From IMG/VR virus record IMGVR_UViG_3300009481_004502, positions 1 through 47,399 of that record: a stretch of 47,399 nucleotides of DNA; one strand, given 5' to 3'. Shown in pieces: positions 8,397 to 16,607 of this stretch. How positions within the stretch are numbered: position 1 is the first letter of the stretch; every line of letters begins with the position of its first letter. Source of the DNA: a virus. A model generated the notes under the pieces. That model made no database searches and was not told the origin of the DNA. It worked only from the letters and a program-made list of their open reading frames with translations. The translations under genes and the position numbers were made by a program.

Positions 8397-8425
8397 TTGA
8401 CCATCAATCCCACCAGAGTTATCTT
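8397..8425 (+). promoter_or_regulatory. Candidate sigma70-type promoter before dnaB
   Basis: TTGACC at 8397-8402, a 17-base spacer and TATCTT at 8420-8425. The helicase ATG is at 8447. This is a consensus match by eye. It overlaps a hairpin (8422-8440) that could modulate it. Confidence 0.35.
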
Positions 8426-8440
8426 CGTTGTTTACGAAGA
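8422..8440 (+). promoter_or_regulatory. Hairpin in the dnaB leader
   Basis: A perfect seven-base-pair inverted repeat, TCTTCGT (8422-8428) and ACGAAGA (8434-8440), with a five-base loop, ending six bases before the helicase start codon. There is no run of T after it, so it is not a standard terminator. It may be an operator or an RNA structure over the ribosome-binding region. Confidence 0.35.
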
Positions 8441-8446
8441 AATACA

Positions 8447-9952
8447 ATGGAAATATATTCGATACAGACAGAGAAGAGGGTTCTAGGAGGCATAATAAAT
8501 CATCAAGAAGTTTTTCCAGATTTAGATATATTTTTAACTCCAGAACATTTTTTTAATGAAGTTCATAGTACAATTTATATGGTCATCAAGTCGTGCTTAA
8601 GTGAAGGCGACAAGATAGACAAAATTGTACTGGCAAATAAAATTAAAGATATCGGCGTTTCGTTTAAGGACGACATAGATATTTTTGATTATATCGAAGA
8701 TCTTTCTTTTACTCAGGTAACAGAGAAGGGTACTATCGAAAACGCTGAAACGCTTCATCAAATAAGAATGCGGCGAGATCTGAAGCAGGTTCTTAAAGGG
8801 TGCATAAATGACCTAGAGACACCGAAGGAAAGAACGTTCGACGACATAGTTTCCACTCTTGATGGAAGCTTGAATTCAGAGATATCTAAATATGGCTTTG
8901 ATAATGAGCCAGAAGATCTTTTTGATGATCTAGAAGAAGTCACAGAAACCTCCGGTAATGACCCAGATGAAGATACTGGCTTCCTTACACCATACTCTGA
9001 ATTTAATCGCTTATACGGCGGTTTGAGGCCCGGAAACCTATATGCTATAGCTGCTCGCCCCGGTCAAGGAAAGACGACTTTTTTAAGTTATCTTGGGCTA
9101 CATACTCATATATCTAACCCATCAAAACCTAAAGTTCTTTACCTCGACACGGAGATGTCAAAAAAAGAACTACAGATGAGAATCTTAGCTAGTCTCTCTG
9201 GAGTACCCGTTTGGCATATTGAAACTGGTAATTGGCGGAAAGACCCAATGAAAGTAAAAAGCATAAGGGAAACTTGGCCAAAGATTAAAGATTTCTCAAT
9301 GGACCACTATAGGGTAGGAGACAAAACTGTAGAGCAGATCATATCTTTCATCCGTAGGTGGTATTACAAAAACGTTAAAAGAGGTGAGCCAGCATTAGTA
9401 ATTTATGATTATTTAAAACTCACCGGAGAAAGCATTACTAAAAACTGGGCAGAGTACCAAGCTATTGGCGAAAAAGTAAGTAAGCTAAAAAAAATATCAG
9501 AAGAACTTAACTGTGTTGTTTTTACAGCAGTTCAACTAAATAGAACAGGGGAAAACAGCAGGTCTGGCTCAGTAGATGACTCTTCAGCAATAGCTCAATC
9601 AGATAGGTTGCAGTGGTTCGCCTCTTTCGTAGCCATCTTCAGAAGGAAATGGCCAGAAGAGATAGCGGCAGATAACGTTTACCACCCAAATGGCCAGCTT
9701 GCTATTGATTTTGGTACTCATAAATTAATACCGTTAAAAACAAGGTTCCAAGGAAAAGACGCTGCTGGGCATCACGACCTTTTACTCAGGAACATAAACG
9801 GCAATCAAAGATGGGTTTCCAACTTCTTAAACTTCTCCGTAGATAACTTTACAGTCAGAGAACATGGATCTCTCGAAAACATAATCGAGCATGAAAACGC
9901 ACAACACGAAATAGATGATCAAGCCGAAAATGACGGTCAGCTTGAAATCTAA
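8447..9952 (+). CDS. dnaB: Replicative DNA helicase, DnaB family
   Basis: 501 residues in the usual DnaB order. The N-terminal helical domain (QTEKRVLGGIINHQ, then the FFNEVHSTIY segment) is followed by a linker and a RecA-like motor: Walker A AARPGQGKTTF near residues 203-213, the catalytic glutamate in YLDTEMSKKELQMR, Walker B ALVIYDYLKL, and FTAVQLNR with the sensor glutamine. A C-terminal acidic tail (HEIDDQAENDGQLEI) is extra. It would unwind the fork as a hexamer and recruit the primase encoded directly downstream (TAATG overlap). Confidence 0.9.
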   Translation: MEIYSIQTEKRVLGGIINHQEVFPDLDIFLTPEHFFNEVHSTIYMVIKSCLSEGDKIDKIVLANKIKDIGVSFKDDIDIFDYIEDLSFTQVTEKGTIENAETLHQIRMRRDLKQVLKGCINDLETPKERTFDDIVSTLDGSLNSEISKYGFDNEPEDLFDDLEEVTETSGNDPDEDTGFLTPYSEFNRLYGGLRPGNLYAIAARPGQGKTTFLSYLGLHTHISNPSKPKVLYLDTEMSKKELQMRILASLSGVPVWHIETGNWRKDPMKVKSIRETWPKIKDFSMDHYRVGDKTVEQIISFIRRWYYKNVKRGEPALVIYDYLKLTGESITKNWAEYQAIGEKVSKLKKISEELNCVVFTAVQLNRTGENSRSGSVDDSSAIAQSDRLQWFASFVAIFRRKWPEEIAADNVYHPNGQLAIDFGTHKLIPLKTRFQGKDAAGHHDLLLRNINGNQRWVSNFLNFSVDNFTVREHGSLENIIEHENAQHEIDDQAENDGQLEI

Positions 9953-10857
9953 TGGAAAATCTAAGGGAAATATTAGAATCTTTGGGGTATACCTTGTTCG
10001 ACTTTGGCAAGGAGTACAGGGCTAGACCTCTGTATAGAAGCTCAGATAATAATACTGTTCTTAAAATCAACAAGAACACTGGCTGGTATACAGATTTCAA
10101 ACTAAGAACAAGTGGCCCATTAGAAGAGTTGGTGCAGCTAACTCTCGGACTTAAAAATCCAGAAGAAGGCAAAAGCTACCTAAAAGGTAAGCTTGTCTTC
10201 AACAAGACAAAAAGAATCAAGCCAAAAGTAAAGACCTTAAAAGTATTCGACTCTGAAACTTTAAATTTACTTGAACAAGATTCCGCTTATTGGATAGGCA
10301 GAGGTGTAGATGAAGAAATTCTTAGCTTGTTTGGAGGTGGCGTAGCTAAAAATGGAAGAATGAAAGATAGATATGTATTTCCTATTTTTAGTTCAAGGCA
10401 AAAGCTTATAGGTCTTTCTGGTAGGTCAATATTGGGATCGAAAGACAAAAGACCCAAGTGGAAACACATGGGCAACAAATCAGAATGGAGATATCCGTTT
10501 CAATGTAATCTAGGGGTAGTCAGACAAAAGCGCGAGATTATTCTAGTAGAAAGCATCGGTGATATGTTGTCTCTTTGGCAAAATGGTGTTAAAAATGTAA
10601 TGGTAATATTCGGTCTAGACATAAGTGTCCCACAGCTTAATACGCTGATAAGGCTAGACCCGCAAAGAATAATAATTTCCTTAAATAATGACAGTTCTAA
10701 CAATAGCGCAGGTAATCAAGCAGCCGATAAGCTTAATTCGAAACTCAAAAAATATTTTGACTTTCATCAAATAATTACCTGCCTCCCTGATAAAGGAGAC
10801 TTCGGAGAAATGTCTTCAGAGGAAATCGAAGAATGGAAAAATAAATGCGATGTCTGA
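9952..10857 (+). CDS. dnaG: DnaG-type primase with TOPRIM domain
   Basis: 301 residues. The N-terminal 70 residues resemble the CHC2-type domain in order (RARPLYRSSDNNTVLKIN, then NTGWYTDF) but have no zinc-binding cysteines. A DnaG core segment follows (YWIGRGVDEEILSLFGGG, then RYVFPIFSSRQKLIGLSGR), and then a TOPRIM domain: the conserved glutamate in LVESIGDMLSLWQNG and the metal motif in IISLNNDSSNNSAGNQAA, where the first Asp of the usual DxD is Asn. It is shorter than cellular DnaG and lacks the helicase-binding C-terminal domain. It lies between dnaB and a nuclease gene with overlapping ends. Confidence 0.82.
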   Translation: MENLREILESLGYTLFDFGKEYRARPLYRSSDNNTVLKINKNTGWYTDFKLRTSGPLEELVQLTLGLKNPEEGKSYLKGKLVFNKTKRIKPKVKTLKVFDSETLNLLEQDSAYWIGRGVDEEILSLFGGGVAKNGRMKDRYVFPIFSSRQKLIGLSGRSILGSKDKRPKWKHMGNKSEWRYPFQCNLGVVRQKREIILVESIGDMLSLWQNGVKNVMVIFGLDISVPQLNTLIRLDPQRIIISLNNDSSNNSAGNQAADKLNSKLKKYFDFHQIITCLPDKGDFGEMSSEEIEEWKNKCDV

Positions 10858-11890
10858 AATAAAATTTTTATCTGCATCTAAAATTAAAACTCTAGAGAAT
10901 TGCTCTCATCTTTATTGGGTAAAATATGGCTTAGGCTTGCCCGATAAAACTAACTCAGGAGCATTGAGGGGAACAGTCTGCCATAATGTATTTGAGTGCT
11001 TACTTAACCCTAGACACGAAAAGCATTTCAAGGCTATCAAAAATGGAGGATCGATAAAAAAATCCAAAGCAGTTGATAGATATGTATTATCGTACCTAAA
11101 TAGGGTCGATATCGAAAAATATGGAGATACATTTCAATTTAATTATGAACTAGTAGATAAGATGATAGTCGTTGGGCTTAAAAATAACTTTTTTGGAGAC
11201 AAAGGAGCTTATATAGAAAAGCCTGAGATAGGTTTTCAAATTAAAAATAAAAAACCAGCTTACAATATAAGAGGGTTCATCGATAAGCCAGTAGAGTACC
11301 CAGACAAAGGCGAGGTGGTAATTGTAGACTATAAATCCAGCAAAGGTAAATTTAGGGGAGAAGAACTTCATTCAAACGTACAGGCCATGATGTACTCTTT
11401 AGCTGCAAGAGAATTATGGCCTGACCTAGAGCCTTCGGTTGAGTTTTTGTTTTTAAGGTTCCCCAAGTCTCCATTGCAAAGGCTTAAATTCTCTAAAGAC
11501 CAACTAGACGGATTTGAGTTTTATTTAGAGCAAGCAAATAAGGTAATTAACTCATTTACCGAAGAAGACGCTAAATCAAATTACGCAGCAGATAAAAAGA
11601 AGAATTCTTGGATGTGCGCGGCGGGTGCAACTTGGGTATGTCCATACAGAGATCCGTTTGAGTTCTTTTCTCTTGTAGATAAAAATGGGAAACAAATATC
11701 TAGCTCAATGAAGGACGATTTCAGCGAAGAGGATAGAAAATTGGGTTCGGTAAATAAAAAGACCTATGCTGGTTGCCCAAGATTCCACGATCAAGATATC
11801 TCTGGAACAAAAACCACAGCAGGAGATTTTGAAATCTCTTCCACTAAAGTTAATAAGGACAACGATATAGACTTGAACTCATTCAAATAG
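10850..11890 (+). CDS. PD-(D/E)XK exonuclease with Cas4/AddB-like cysteine cluster
   Basis: 346 residues of the RecB/Cas4 nuclease superfamily. SASKIKTLENCSHLYWVKY opens the protein, a GTVCHNVFE helix holds the conserved His, GFIDKP gives the metal-binding Asp, VIVDYKSSKG the D-x-K strand, and NVQAMMYSLAA the motif-IV helix. Cysteines at 18, 256, 264 and 309 (one N-terminal and three C-terminal) are the arrangement of the iron-sulphur staple in Cas4, AddB and related enzymes. It probably trims DNA ends for recombination or replication. The C-terminal 40 residues after the last cysteine are polar and unlike the family. Confidence 0.82.
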   Translation: MSEIKFLSASKIKTLENCSHLYWVKYGLGLPDKTNSGALRGTVCHNVFECLLNPRHEKHFKAIKNGGSIKKSKAVDRYVLSYLNRVDIEKYGDTFQFNYELVDKMIVVGLKNNFFGDKGAYIEKPEIGFQIKNKKPAYNIRGFIDKPVEYPDKGEVVIVDYKSSKGKFRGEELHSNVQAMMYSLAARELWPDLEPSVEFLFLRFPKSPLQRLKFSKDQLDGFEFYLEQANKVINSFTEEDAKSNYAADKKKNSWMCAAGATWVCPYRDPFEFFSLVDKNGKQISSSMKDDFSEEDRKLGSVNKKTYAGCPRFHDQDISGTKTTAGDFEISSTKVNKDNDIDLNSFK

Positions 11891-11908
11891 TCTGTAATTA
11901 TCCTCTAA

Positions 11909-13228
11909 ATGAATTCAATACCGCTTTTCAAAAGTCACTACTCAAAAGGTAGGAGTATACTGACCCTAGAAAAGCCAGACTCGGTAGATCCAAATGGGGC
12001 TCAATCAATAATTAAAATAGCCAAAGACCATAGGCTAAAAGAGCTTTTCTTAGTAGAGGACAATCCTAGCGGCTTTCTTCAAGCTTTCATAAATTGCGAA
12101 GAGCAAAACATACAACTTAATTTTGGATTAAGAATAACCATTGCTGGCAATATGCTTCAAAAAGATGAGGAGACTTTTGCCACTCAATCTAAATATGTCA
12201 TTTTCGCAAAAAACAAAAGTGGCTACAAAAGGTTAATTAAGATTTACTCTAAGGCGGCAAAAGATGGATTTTATTATGAGCCAAGAATAGATTTTGACGA
12301 GTTAAGAAAATTTTGGAGTGAAGAAGACTTAACTCTCTGCATTCCATTCTACGATTCATACGTCCATAAGAACACTCTTCAATATTCTACATGTGTTCCC
12401 TGTTTTGATTTTTGCAACCCCGCTTTCTTTATCGAAGACAATAACATGCCTTTTGACTCTCTCATAAAAGACAGCGTAGAAAAAGCTACCAGCAAAAATA
12501 ACGGTACAGGTAAAATACATGAAGTGATATATACTCAAACTATATATTACGACAAAACAGAGGATTTTAAGGCTTACCTCACGTTTAGATGCATAGATAA
12601 TAGAAGCGCATTAGATAAGCCAAATTTAGATCACATGTGCAGCGATGAATTTTCTTTCGATAAGTGGTTAAAAACTAATAAAAGAAAAAGAAAACAAGAT
12701 CAAAATCCTGATATTTTAAAATCAGAAACAACAGACTCAAACACTGTAATAGTTCTTAACGAGGAAGAGAAAAAGGAAGCTATTAAGTGGGGTAAAGCCC
12801 GAAGAGACACCAATTTAAATGGAGAGCTAAAAGACTCAAGTCACTCCGGTAAACCTATGGGCGGAGACTGGTTAAAGAATGACGTAATAGCCTGTGGTGC
12901 TGAAATTGCCGCTGCAAGATTCTTAGGAAAAAAGTTTACCGGCACTGTTAATACCTTTAATGACGCTGACGTTGACGATGGCTGGCAAGTAAGATGCACT
13001 GATTGCGGCCACGGCTCACTAATCATACGTCCGTGGAAAGACTGCAAAGGAGAAAAACTTAAAGACAAGTTTATCTTGGTGATCTATGAAGGCAATAAAA
13101 CGTACAGGATGGCTGGCTGGAAACTAGGGGAGCAATGCACTAAAAAGAAATATTTAAAAGCTCCGAACAACGGTAAAGAAGCATACTTTGTGCCTCAGAA
13201 AGATTTAAATAAATGGACGGACATTTAA
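11909..13228 (+). CDS. DNA polymerase III alpha N-terminal (PHP) half fused to a nuclease-like domain
   Basis: Residues 1 to about 262 look like the PHP region of a phage DnaE: LFKSHYSKGRSILTLEKP replaces the HxH-bearing start, and KELFLVEDNPSGFLQAF, FGLRITIAG, YVIFAKNKSGYKRLIKI and a closing LDHMCSDEFSFDKW follow. Most PHP metal ligands appear lost, so it is probably structural. After a basic linker (TNKRKRKQDQN), residues about 285-439 form a different domain: CGAEIAAARFLGKKFTGTVN, then DDGWQVRC, SLIIRPWKDC and EAYFVPQKDL. That pattern recurs as a free-standing phage protein and resembles a PD-(D/E)XK fold. The polymerase half is 3.3 kb downstream at 16588. The exonuclease gene overlaps the end by 16 bases. 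Confidence 0.68.
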   Translation: MNSIPLFKSHYSKGRSILTLEKPDSVDPNGAQSIIKIAKDHRLKELFLVEDNPSGFLQAFINCEEQNIQLNFGLRITIAGNMLQKDEETFATQSKYVIFAKNKSGYKRLIKIYSKAAKDGFYYEPRIDFDELRKFWSEEDLTLCIPFYDSYVHKNTLQYSTCVPCFDFCNPAFFIEDNNMPFDSLIKDSVEKATSKNNGTGKIHEVIYTQTIYYDKTEDFKAYLTFRCIDNRSALDKPNLDHMCSDEFSFDKWLKTNKRKRKQDQNPDILKSETTDSNTVIVLNEEEKKEAIKWGKARRDTNLNGELKDSSHSGKPMGGDWLKNDVIACGAEIAAARFLGKKFTGTVNTFNDADVDDGWQVRCTDCGHGSLIIRPWKDCKGEKLKDKFILVIYEGNKTYRMAGWKLGEQCTKKKYLKAPNNGKEAYFVPQKDLNKWTDI

Positions 13229-13851
13229 TAAGATTTGACGAAGATAAGACTTTCGTTTTCATCGACTGCGAAACAGAAAACTTATGTCTCAACAGCTTTA
13301 ATAATTTGCCTTGGCAAATAGCCATGATCAAAACCAAGGGTGGTCAAATACTTGATTCTAAGGACTACTATGTAGGTTGGGACAGAGATGTTAACGTAAG
13401 CGTTGAAGCAGCTAGGATAACACGGTTCAACCCCGTAGATTATGATAAAAGAAAAATAAAATTCGAAGAAATCTTTCCGACAATAGAAGACTGGCTAGAT
13501 AATGCTGATTATATAGTTGGGCACAATATACTAGGCTTCGACATATACTTAATTAAAGATTTTTACAATTATGTCGGCAAAGACTATAGGCATTTAATGT
13601 CTAAAATTATAGATACAAACTGTATAGCCAGAGGTATAAAGTTCGAGCTCCCATACAGAACATCAGAAAATTTTTTAGAGTATCAATACAAATTAGTTCA
13701 CGAAAGACGCAAAGGCATAAAAACTAATCTTACAGCTTTGGGCAGAGAATTTCAAATAGAGCACGACTATGATCGACTTCATGACGCTTTGGTTGACCTT
13801 GAACTAAATTTAAAGGTCTGGAATCAATTAAAGTATCAATTAGAGATGTAG
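13213..13851 (+). CDS. DnaQ-like 3'-5' proofreading exonuclease (DEDDh)
   Basis: 212 residues with the three Exo motifs. Exo I is FVFIDCETENL (Asp18 and Glu20), Exo II is IVGHNILGFDIYL, and Exo IIIepsilon is RLHDALVDLELNLKVW with the histidine and last aspartate, which makes it the DEDDh type. It likely edits mismatches for the phage polymerase, whose two halves lie on either side. It begins within the end of the PHP gene and meets the minus-strand adhesin gene end to end, with the two stop codons abutting inside a 14-base palindrome. Confidence 0.85.
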   Translation: MDGHLIRFDEDKTFVFIDCETENLCLNSFNNLPWQIAMIKTKGGQILDSKDYYVGWDRDVNVSVEAARITRFNPVDYDKRKIKFEEIFPTIEDWLDNADYIVGHNILGFDIYLIKDFYNYVGKDYRHLMSKIIDTNCIARGIKFELPYRTSENFLEYQYKLVHERRKGIKTNLTALGREFQIEHDYDRLHDALVDLELNLKVWNQLKYQLEM

Positions 13852-13858
13852 CTACATC
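13845..13858. terminator. Perfect palindrome at a convergent gene junction
   Basis: GATGTAGCTACATC is a perfect 14-base palindrome holding both abutting stop codons (TAG on +, TAG on -). It could act as a weak two-way terminator or protein-binding site. There is no loop or T-run, so terminator activity is uncertain. Confidence 0.3.
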
Positions 13859-15900
13859 ATTGGCTCTGGCTCTTGCTCTACTGAGCCCTTTATGTCTCCA
13901 GAGTTGAGAATCGAAACTTTCCCCCCTAAAAACCCATACTCCCTAATCGATGAGCCTACGGCTCCACCATTGATAGTTATTGAAGGTAATTGCATAACCT
14001 TACCTCTAACATCAACATTGTATGAATCTACAGTATGAGATTCCCCTAACTCTCCTGCGTCACCACCTTTTCCACCGGAACTTTTCCAACTATTTAACCA
14101 ATGTACTACGCCACTATTAAAAGATACGTTGCTATAATTTGTTCTGTTACTTGCGTAAAGCGCGGCGTAATAAGCTCCGAATGAACTCGTTCTAGGAGGA
14201 TATCCCGTCCTAATTGGGAAATATCCTATGTCAATTTGTGTTGCTTTACTAGTACGCAGTGGAGGATTATCCCAACGAGCGCTTTCGGGAGTCCAATTAT
14301 AAGAAACAGAACCTCCACTCCCTCCCGTAAGCGTACTAATATCGCCCCCAGTAAAACCAGTTGGGTCTATGCTGCTACCAGATCCAAATTTTTCTGCCGT
14401 CGTCTGATGTCTGTCATAGGTTTTAGCAAAATTAAATCTAGGACTTGTTTCATAATCTATGGCGAAATTGGTAATATCAACAGCGCCACTTACCGATCTT
14501 CTTATGGGGTATCTCTCTTGCTGACCAACACCCCATGCGTTTAATAAAGATCCAAAAAAGTAACCAGATTTTATTATCTCCTTGTGGCTACCAAATCCCA
14601 ATGTTCCTGCATTGGTTAATGGTAGAGCATTTTCATCAAAGCCGACTACAGTACCGTCTGTTGCATTATCGTTGGTGTGCCTAATGTGCATGAAGTTGTG
14701 CAACTTAGACAAACTACTTTCCCATATTATGTCAGATAAAAGCTTGGTCCATCTCACACTTAGACTAAGGTTATTGTCTATTACTGAAGCTACTTGATAT
14801 GGACTATGGAGATTAAAATTTATAGAGCTTCGTCCTGCTTTCCCAAGCAAGCCGCCGCCGCCACCACACCCACCATGAAAAACCGCTCCAAAAATAGCTT
14901 GATCAACAGTTGGAAATAGGTTTTGCATAATTGGACCAATCAAGCCCGTATCGCCAAGCAATCCCCATCCCCCAACACGAGTGACACGGGTGCTTATATT
15001 ACCGAATACATCGGTAGTGTAAAAAGTTGCAGCAGCGTTGCACCTCCAACCCCCTACCCAATTATTAGATGTATTAGCTACATGCAAGCCATCTCGCCCG
15101 ATCCATGAATAATTTATTGACTTCCAATTTCCGGGCATGTGAAGACTTTGTTGAAATCTACCGTCTTGGCGAACAGTTTGGCCGAATAAAGAATAGTTAG
15201 CACTTGTTTGATTTCTACAGTGAAAAGCCATACCTCCGGGATATAGTTTTATCACTGGCATACCACCATGACCACCACCACCTCCCCCATATATTTTACC
15301 ATTTTGGTTATCTATAGAAACTTGATTATAAACACGTATAGCATCGTTACCTTTTTTTCCATCTAATTGAGACCAACCTTTAGCGCTGTTAAGATAATCA
15401 TTACTATTGATCGACTGGGCATTAACAGGCATAAGAGACCCGCCTCCTTGGCCCCCTAATCCATATATTTCTCCTCTGTTTATGATTCTAATTTTACTTG
15501 AAGGATCAAACCCCTTAATTACAAGTGGTCCAGTAATTTTTGCTCCAGAGTCAATTGTGACAGTTATACTAAAAGGCGTGGATTCTAATTGAACCAAAGA
15601 ATAAACCGTATTATCAGCTATGTATTCTATTAAATTGAATCCTTTTAATGAGCCATCACCGCTCCGGACTAAATTTTGAGTTCCAACTGATTCATATTCT
15701 CCTGCTGGCACAATAACAGATAATACGATTGTATCCCCAGTGTGAACTATTTGCCATTGGCCATCTACTTTTTTGTATACATTAAGAGCTTCGGCCCAAG
15801 CACCTTCATGTTTTATATAAGGTCTACTTACCCTTGACCACTGGACTTCACCCGTGTCATTTAAATCATTTTTTACGTTTATTGACTTTAGAAATTTCAT
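13852..15900 (-). CDS. Glycine-rich tail-fibre tip adhesin / receptor-binding protein
   Basis: About 682 residues from the ATG at 15900, six bases after the upstream stop. An ATG 24 bases earlier, inside the upstream gene, is possible. The N-terminal 160 residues form a beta-rich region (VYKKVDGQWQIVHTG, later INRGEIYGLGGQGGGS). After it come several polyglycine runs (GGGGGGHGG, GGCGGGGG, GGKGGDAGELG), each following an aromatic- or polar-rich loop. This is the layout of phage adhesins with a polyglycine-II sandwich, such as T4-like gp38 of phage S16, and of the N-R-G-x-I-Y-G-x-G-G fibre tips. It would set host specificity by binding a surface protein or glycan. It forms an operon with the gene at 15906. 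Confidence 0.72.
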   Translation of the reverse strand: MKFLKSINVKNDLNDTGEVQWSRVSRPYIKHEGAWAEALNVYKKVDGQWQIVHTGDTIVLSVIVPAGEYESVGTQNLVRSGDGSLKGFNLIEYIADNTVYSLVQLESTPFSITVTIDSGAKITGPLVIKGFDPSSKIRIINRGEIYGLGGQGGGSLMPVNAQSINSNDYLNSAKGWSQLDGKKGNDAIRVYNQVSIDNQNGKIYGGGGGGHGGMPVIKLYPGGMAFHCRNQTSANYSLFGQTVRQDGRFQQSLHMPGNWKSINYSWIGRDGLHVANTSNNWVGGWRCNAAATFYTTDVFGNISTRVTRVGGWGLLGDTGLIGPIMQNLFPTVDQAIFGAVFHGGCGGGGGLLGKAGRSSINFNLHSPYQVASVIDNNLSLSVRWTKLLSDIIWESSLSKLHNFMHIRHTNDNATDGTVVGFDENALPLTNAGTLGFGSHKEIIKSGYFFGSLLNAWGVGQQERYPIRRSVSGAVDITNFAIDYETSPRFNFAKTYDRHQTTAEKFGSGSSIDPTGFTGGDISTLTGGSGGSVSYNWTPESARWDNPPLRTSKATQIDIGYFPIRTGYPPRTSSFGAYYAALYASNRTNYSNVSFNSGVVHWLNSWKSSGGKGGDAGELGESHTVDSYNVDVRGKVMQLPSITINGGAVGSSIREYGFLGGKVSILNSGDIKGSVEQEPEPMM

Positions 15901-15905
15901 TTGCT

Positions 15906-16289
15906 TTAAGCAATGACGAACCAAAGATCTCCGTCATTCCCAGAGGCTGGATTTGGTGTAGCCACGCTAACAAAATGTTGACTATGGGCTCCATTGGATA
16001 CCTCAGAAGGACTTAAGAAATGACTACCTAAATCCACACTTTGATTAGTGGGTGTGATAACAGAGCCGTCTACAGATATAGATTTTATAGGGATTGAAGA
16101 ATCAGATATGAAAGAAGCACTAGCATTATTAGCCAAAGATAAGTCAATCCTTGGCGCTAAATCATAAGCAAATCCAGTAGGCGCTTGATGGCCATAAAGA
16201 CTTTTTGTTGAGTCGAATGTAACTACGGAACCATCTACAGGAGCCTCGCCGCTCTTTAACCTAACTAAATTTACTTTCGAAAGTGCCAT
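15906..16289 (-). CDS. Tail-fibre-associated structural protein
   Basis: 127 residues, polar and beta-rich. The end NPASGNDGDLWFVIA has the G-D-x-W-F/I pattern that closes many phage fibre domains, and LVRLKSGEAPVDGSVVTFD near the start is typical of small virion adaptors. It is first in a two-gene minus-strand operon with the glycine-rich adhesin, so it may join that adhesin to the tail or act as its chaperone. No family is recognised with certainty. Confidence 0.55.
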   Translation of the reverse strand: MALSKVNLVRLKSGEAPVDGSVVTFDSTKSLYGHQAPTGFAYDLAPRIDLSLANNASASFISDSSIPIKSISVDGSVITPTNQSVDLGSHFLSPSEVSNGAHSQHFVSVATPNPASGNDGDLWFVIA

Positions 16290-16294
16290 ACACT

Positions 16295-16305
16295 TTATTT
16301 TACAC
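16295..16305 (-). promoter_or_regulatory. GTGTAA-type motif upstream of the adhesin operon
   Basis: On the minus strand the sequence reads GTGTAAAATAA, with the ATG of the 16289 gene five bases after it. It matches the motif seen before the tail genes at 43127, 44073 and 44143. Confidence 0.3.
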
Positions 16306-16355
16306 TGGGATAGATAATCTTTGACTTTTTATTAAAAATTAGCCATTTTGAGGAA

Positions 16356-16607
16356 ATGCCTTCATTGGATTATATATACGACTTATCCGAAAAACTTGAG
16401 GCTGAGAACATGGATTATATGATTCTAGCCCTCAGAGAAGGTAAAAAATCAGATAAAGTAGACGTTTTTTTAAATATAAAAAAGACTTCATCTAAAAAAG
16501 CCATACTAACAGTGCTTGAAGAGTTAGCTATTGACATAAAAAGTCAATTAAGGGATGATACAGACCTCGGTGGCCCAGACTTACCAAATGACGACGAACC
16601 TTTCTAA
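16356..16607 (+). CDS. Hypothetical small protein with SSB-like acidic tip
   Basis: 83 residues with a good ribosome-binding site (GAGGAA one base before the ATG). A helical N-terminus (LDYIYDLSEKLEAENMDYMI) is followed by a strand with KVDVFLNIKKTS and a second helix. The C-terminus LPNDDEPF is acidic and ends in Pro-Phe, like the protein-binding tip of bacterial SSB (DDDIPF), though the rest has no OB-fold pattern. The end overlaps the polymerase gene. It may be a replisome accessory protein; this is inference from the tail and position. Confidence 0.55.
   Translation: MPSLDYIYDLSEKLEAENMDYMILALREGKKSDKVDVFLNIKKTSSKKAILTVLEELAIDIKSQLRDDTDLGGPDLPNDDEPF

Noticed and set aside
13852-16289. 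Diversity-generating retroelement acting on the adhesin gene
   Set aside because: No reverse transcriptase gene and no template repeat are visible in the window.
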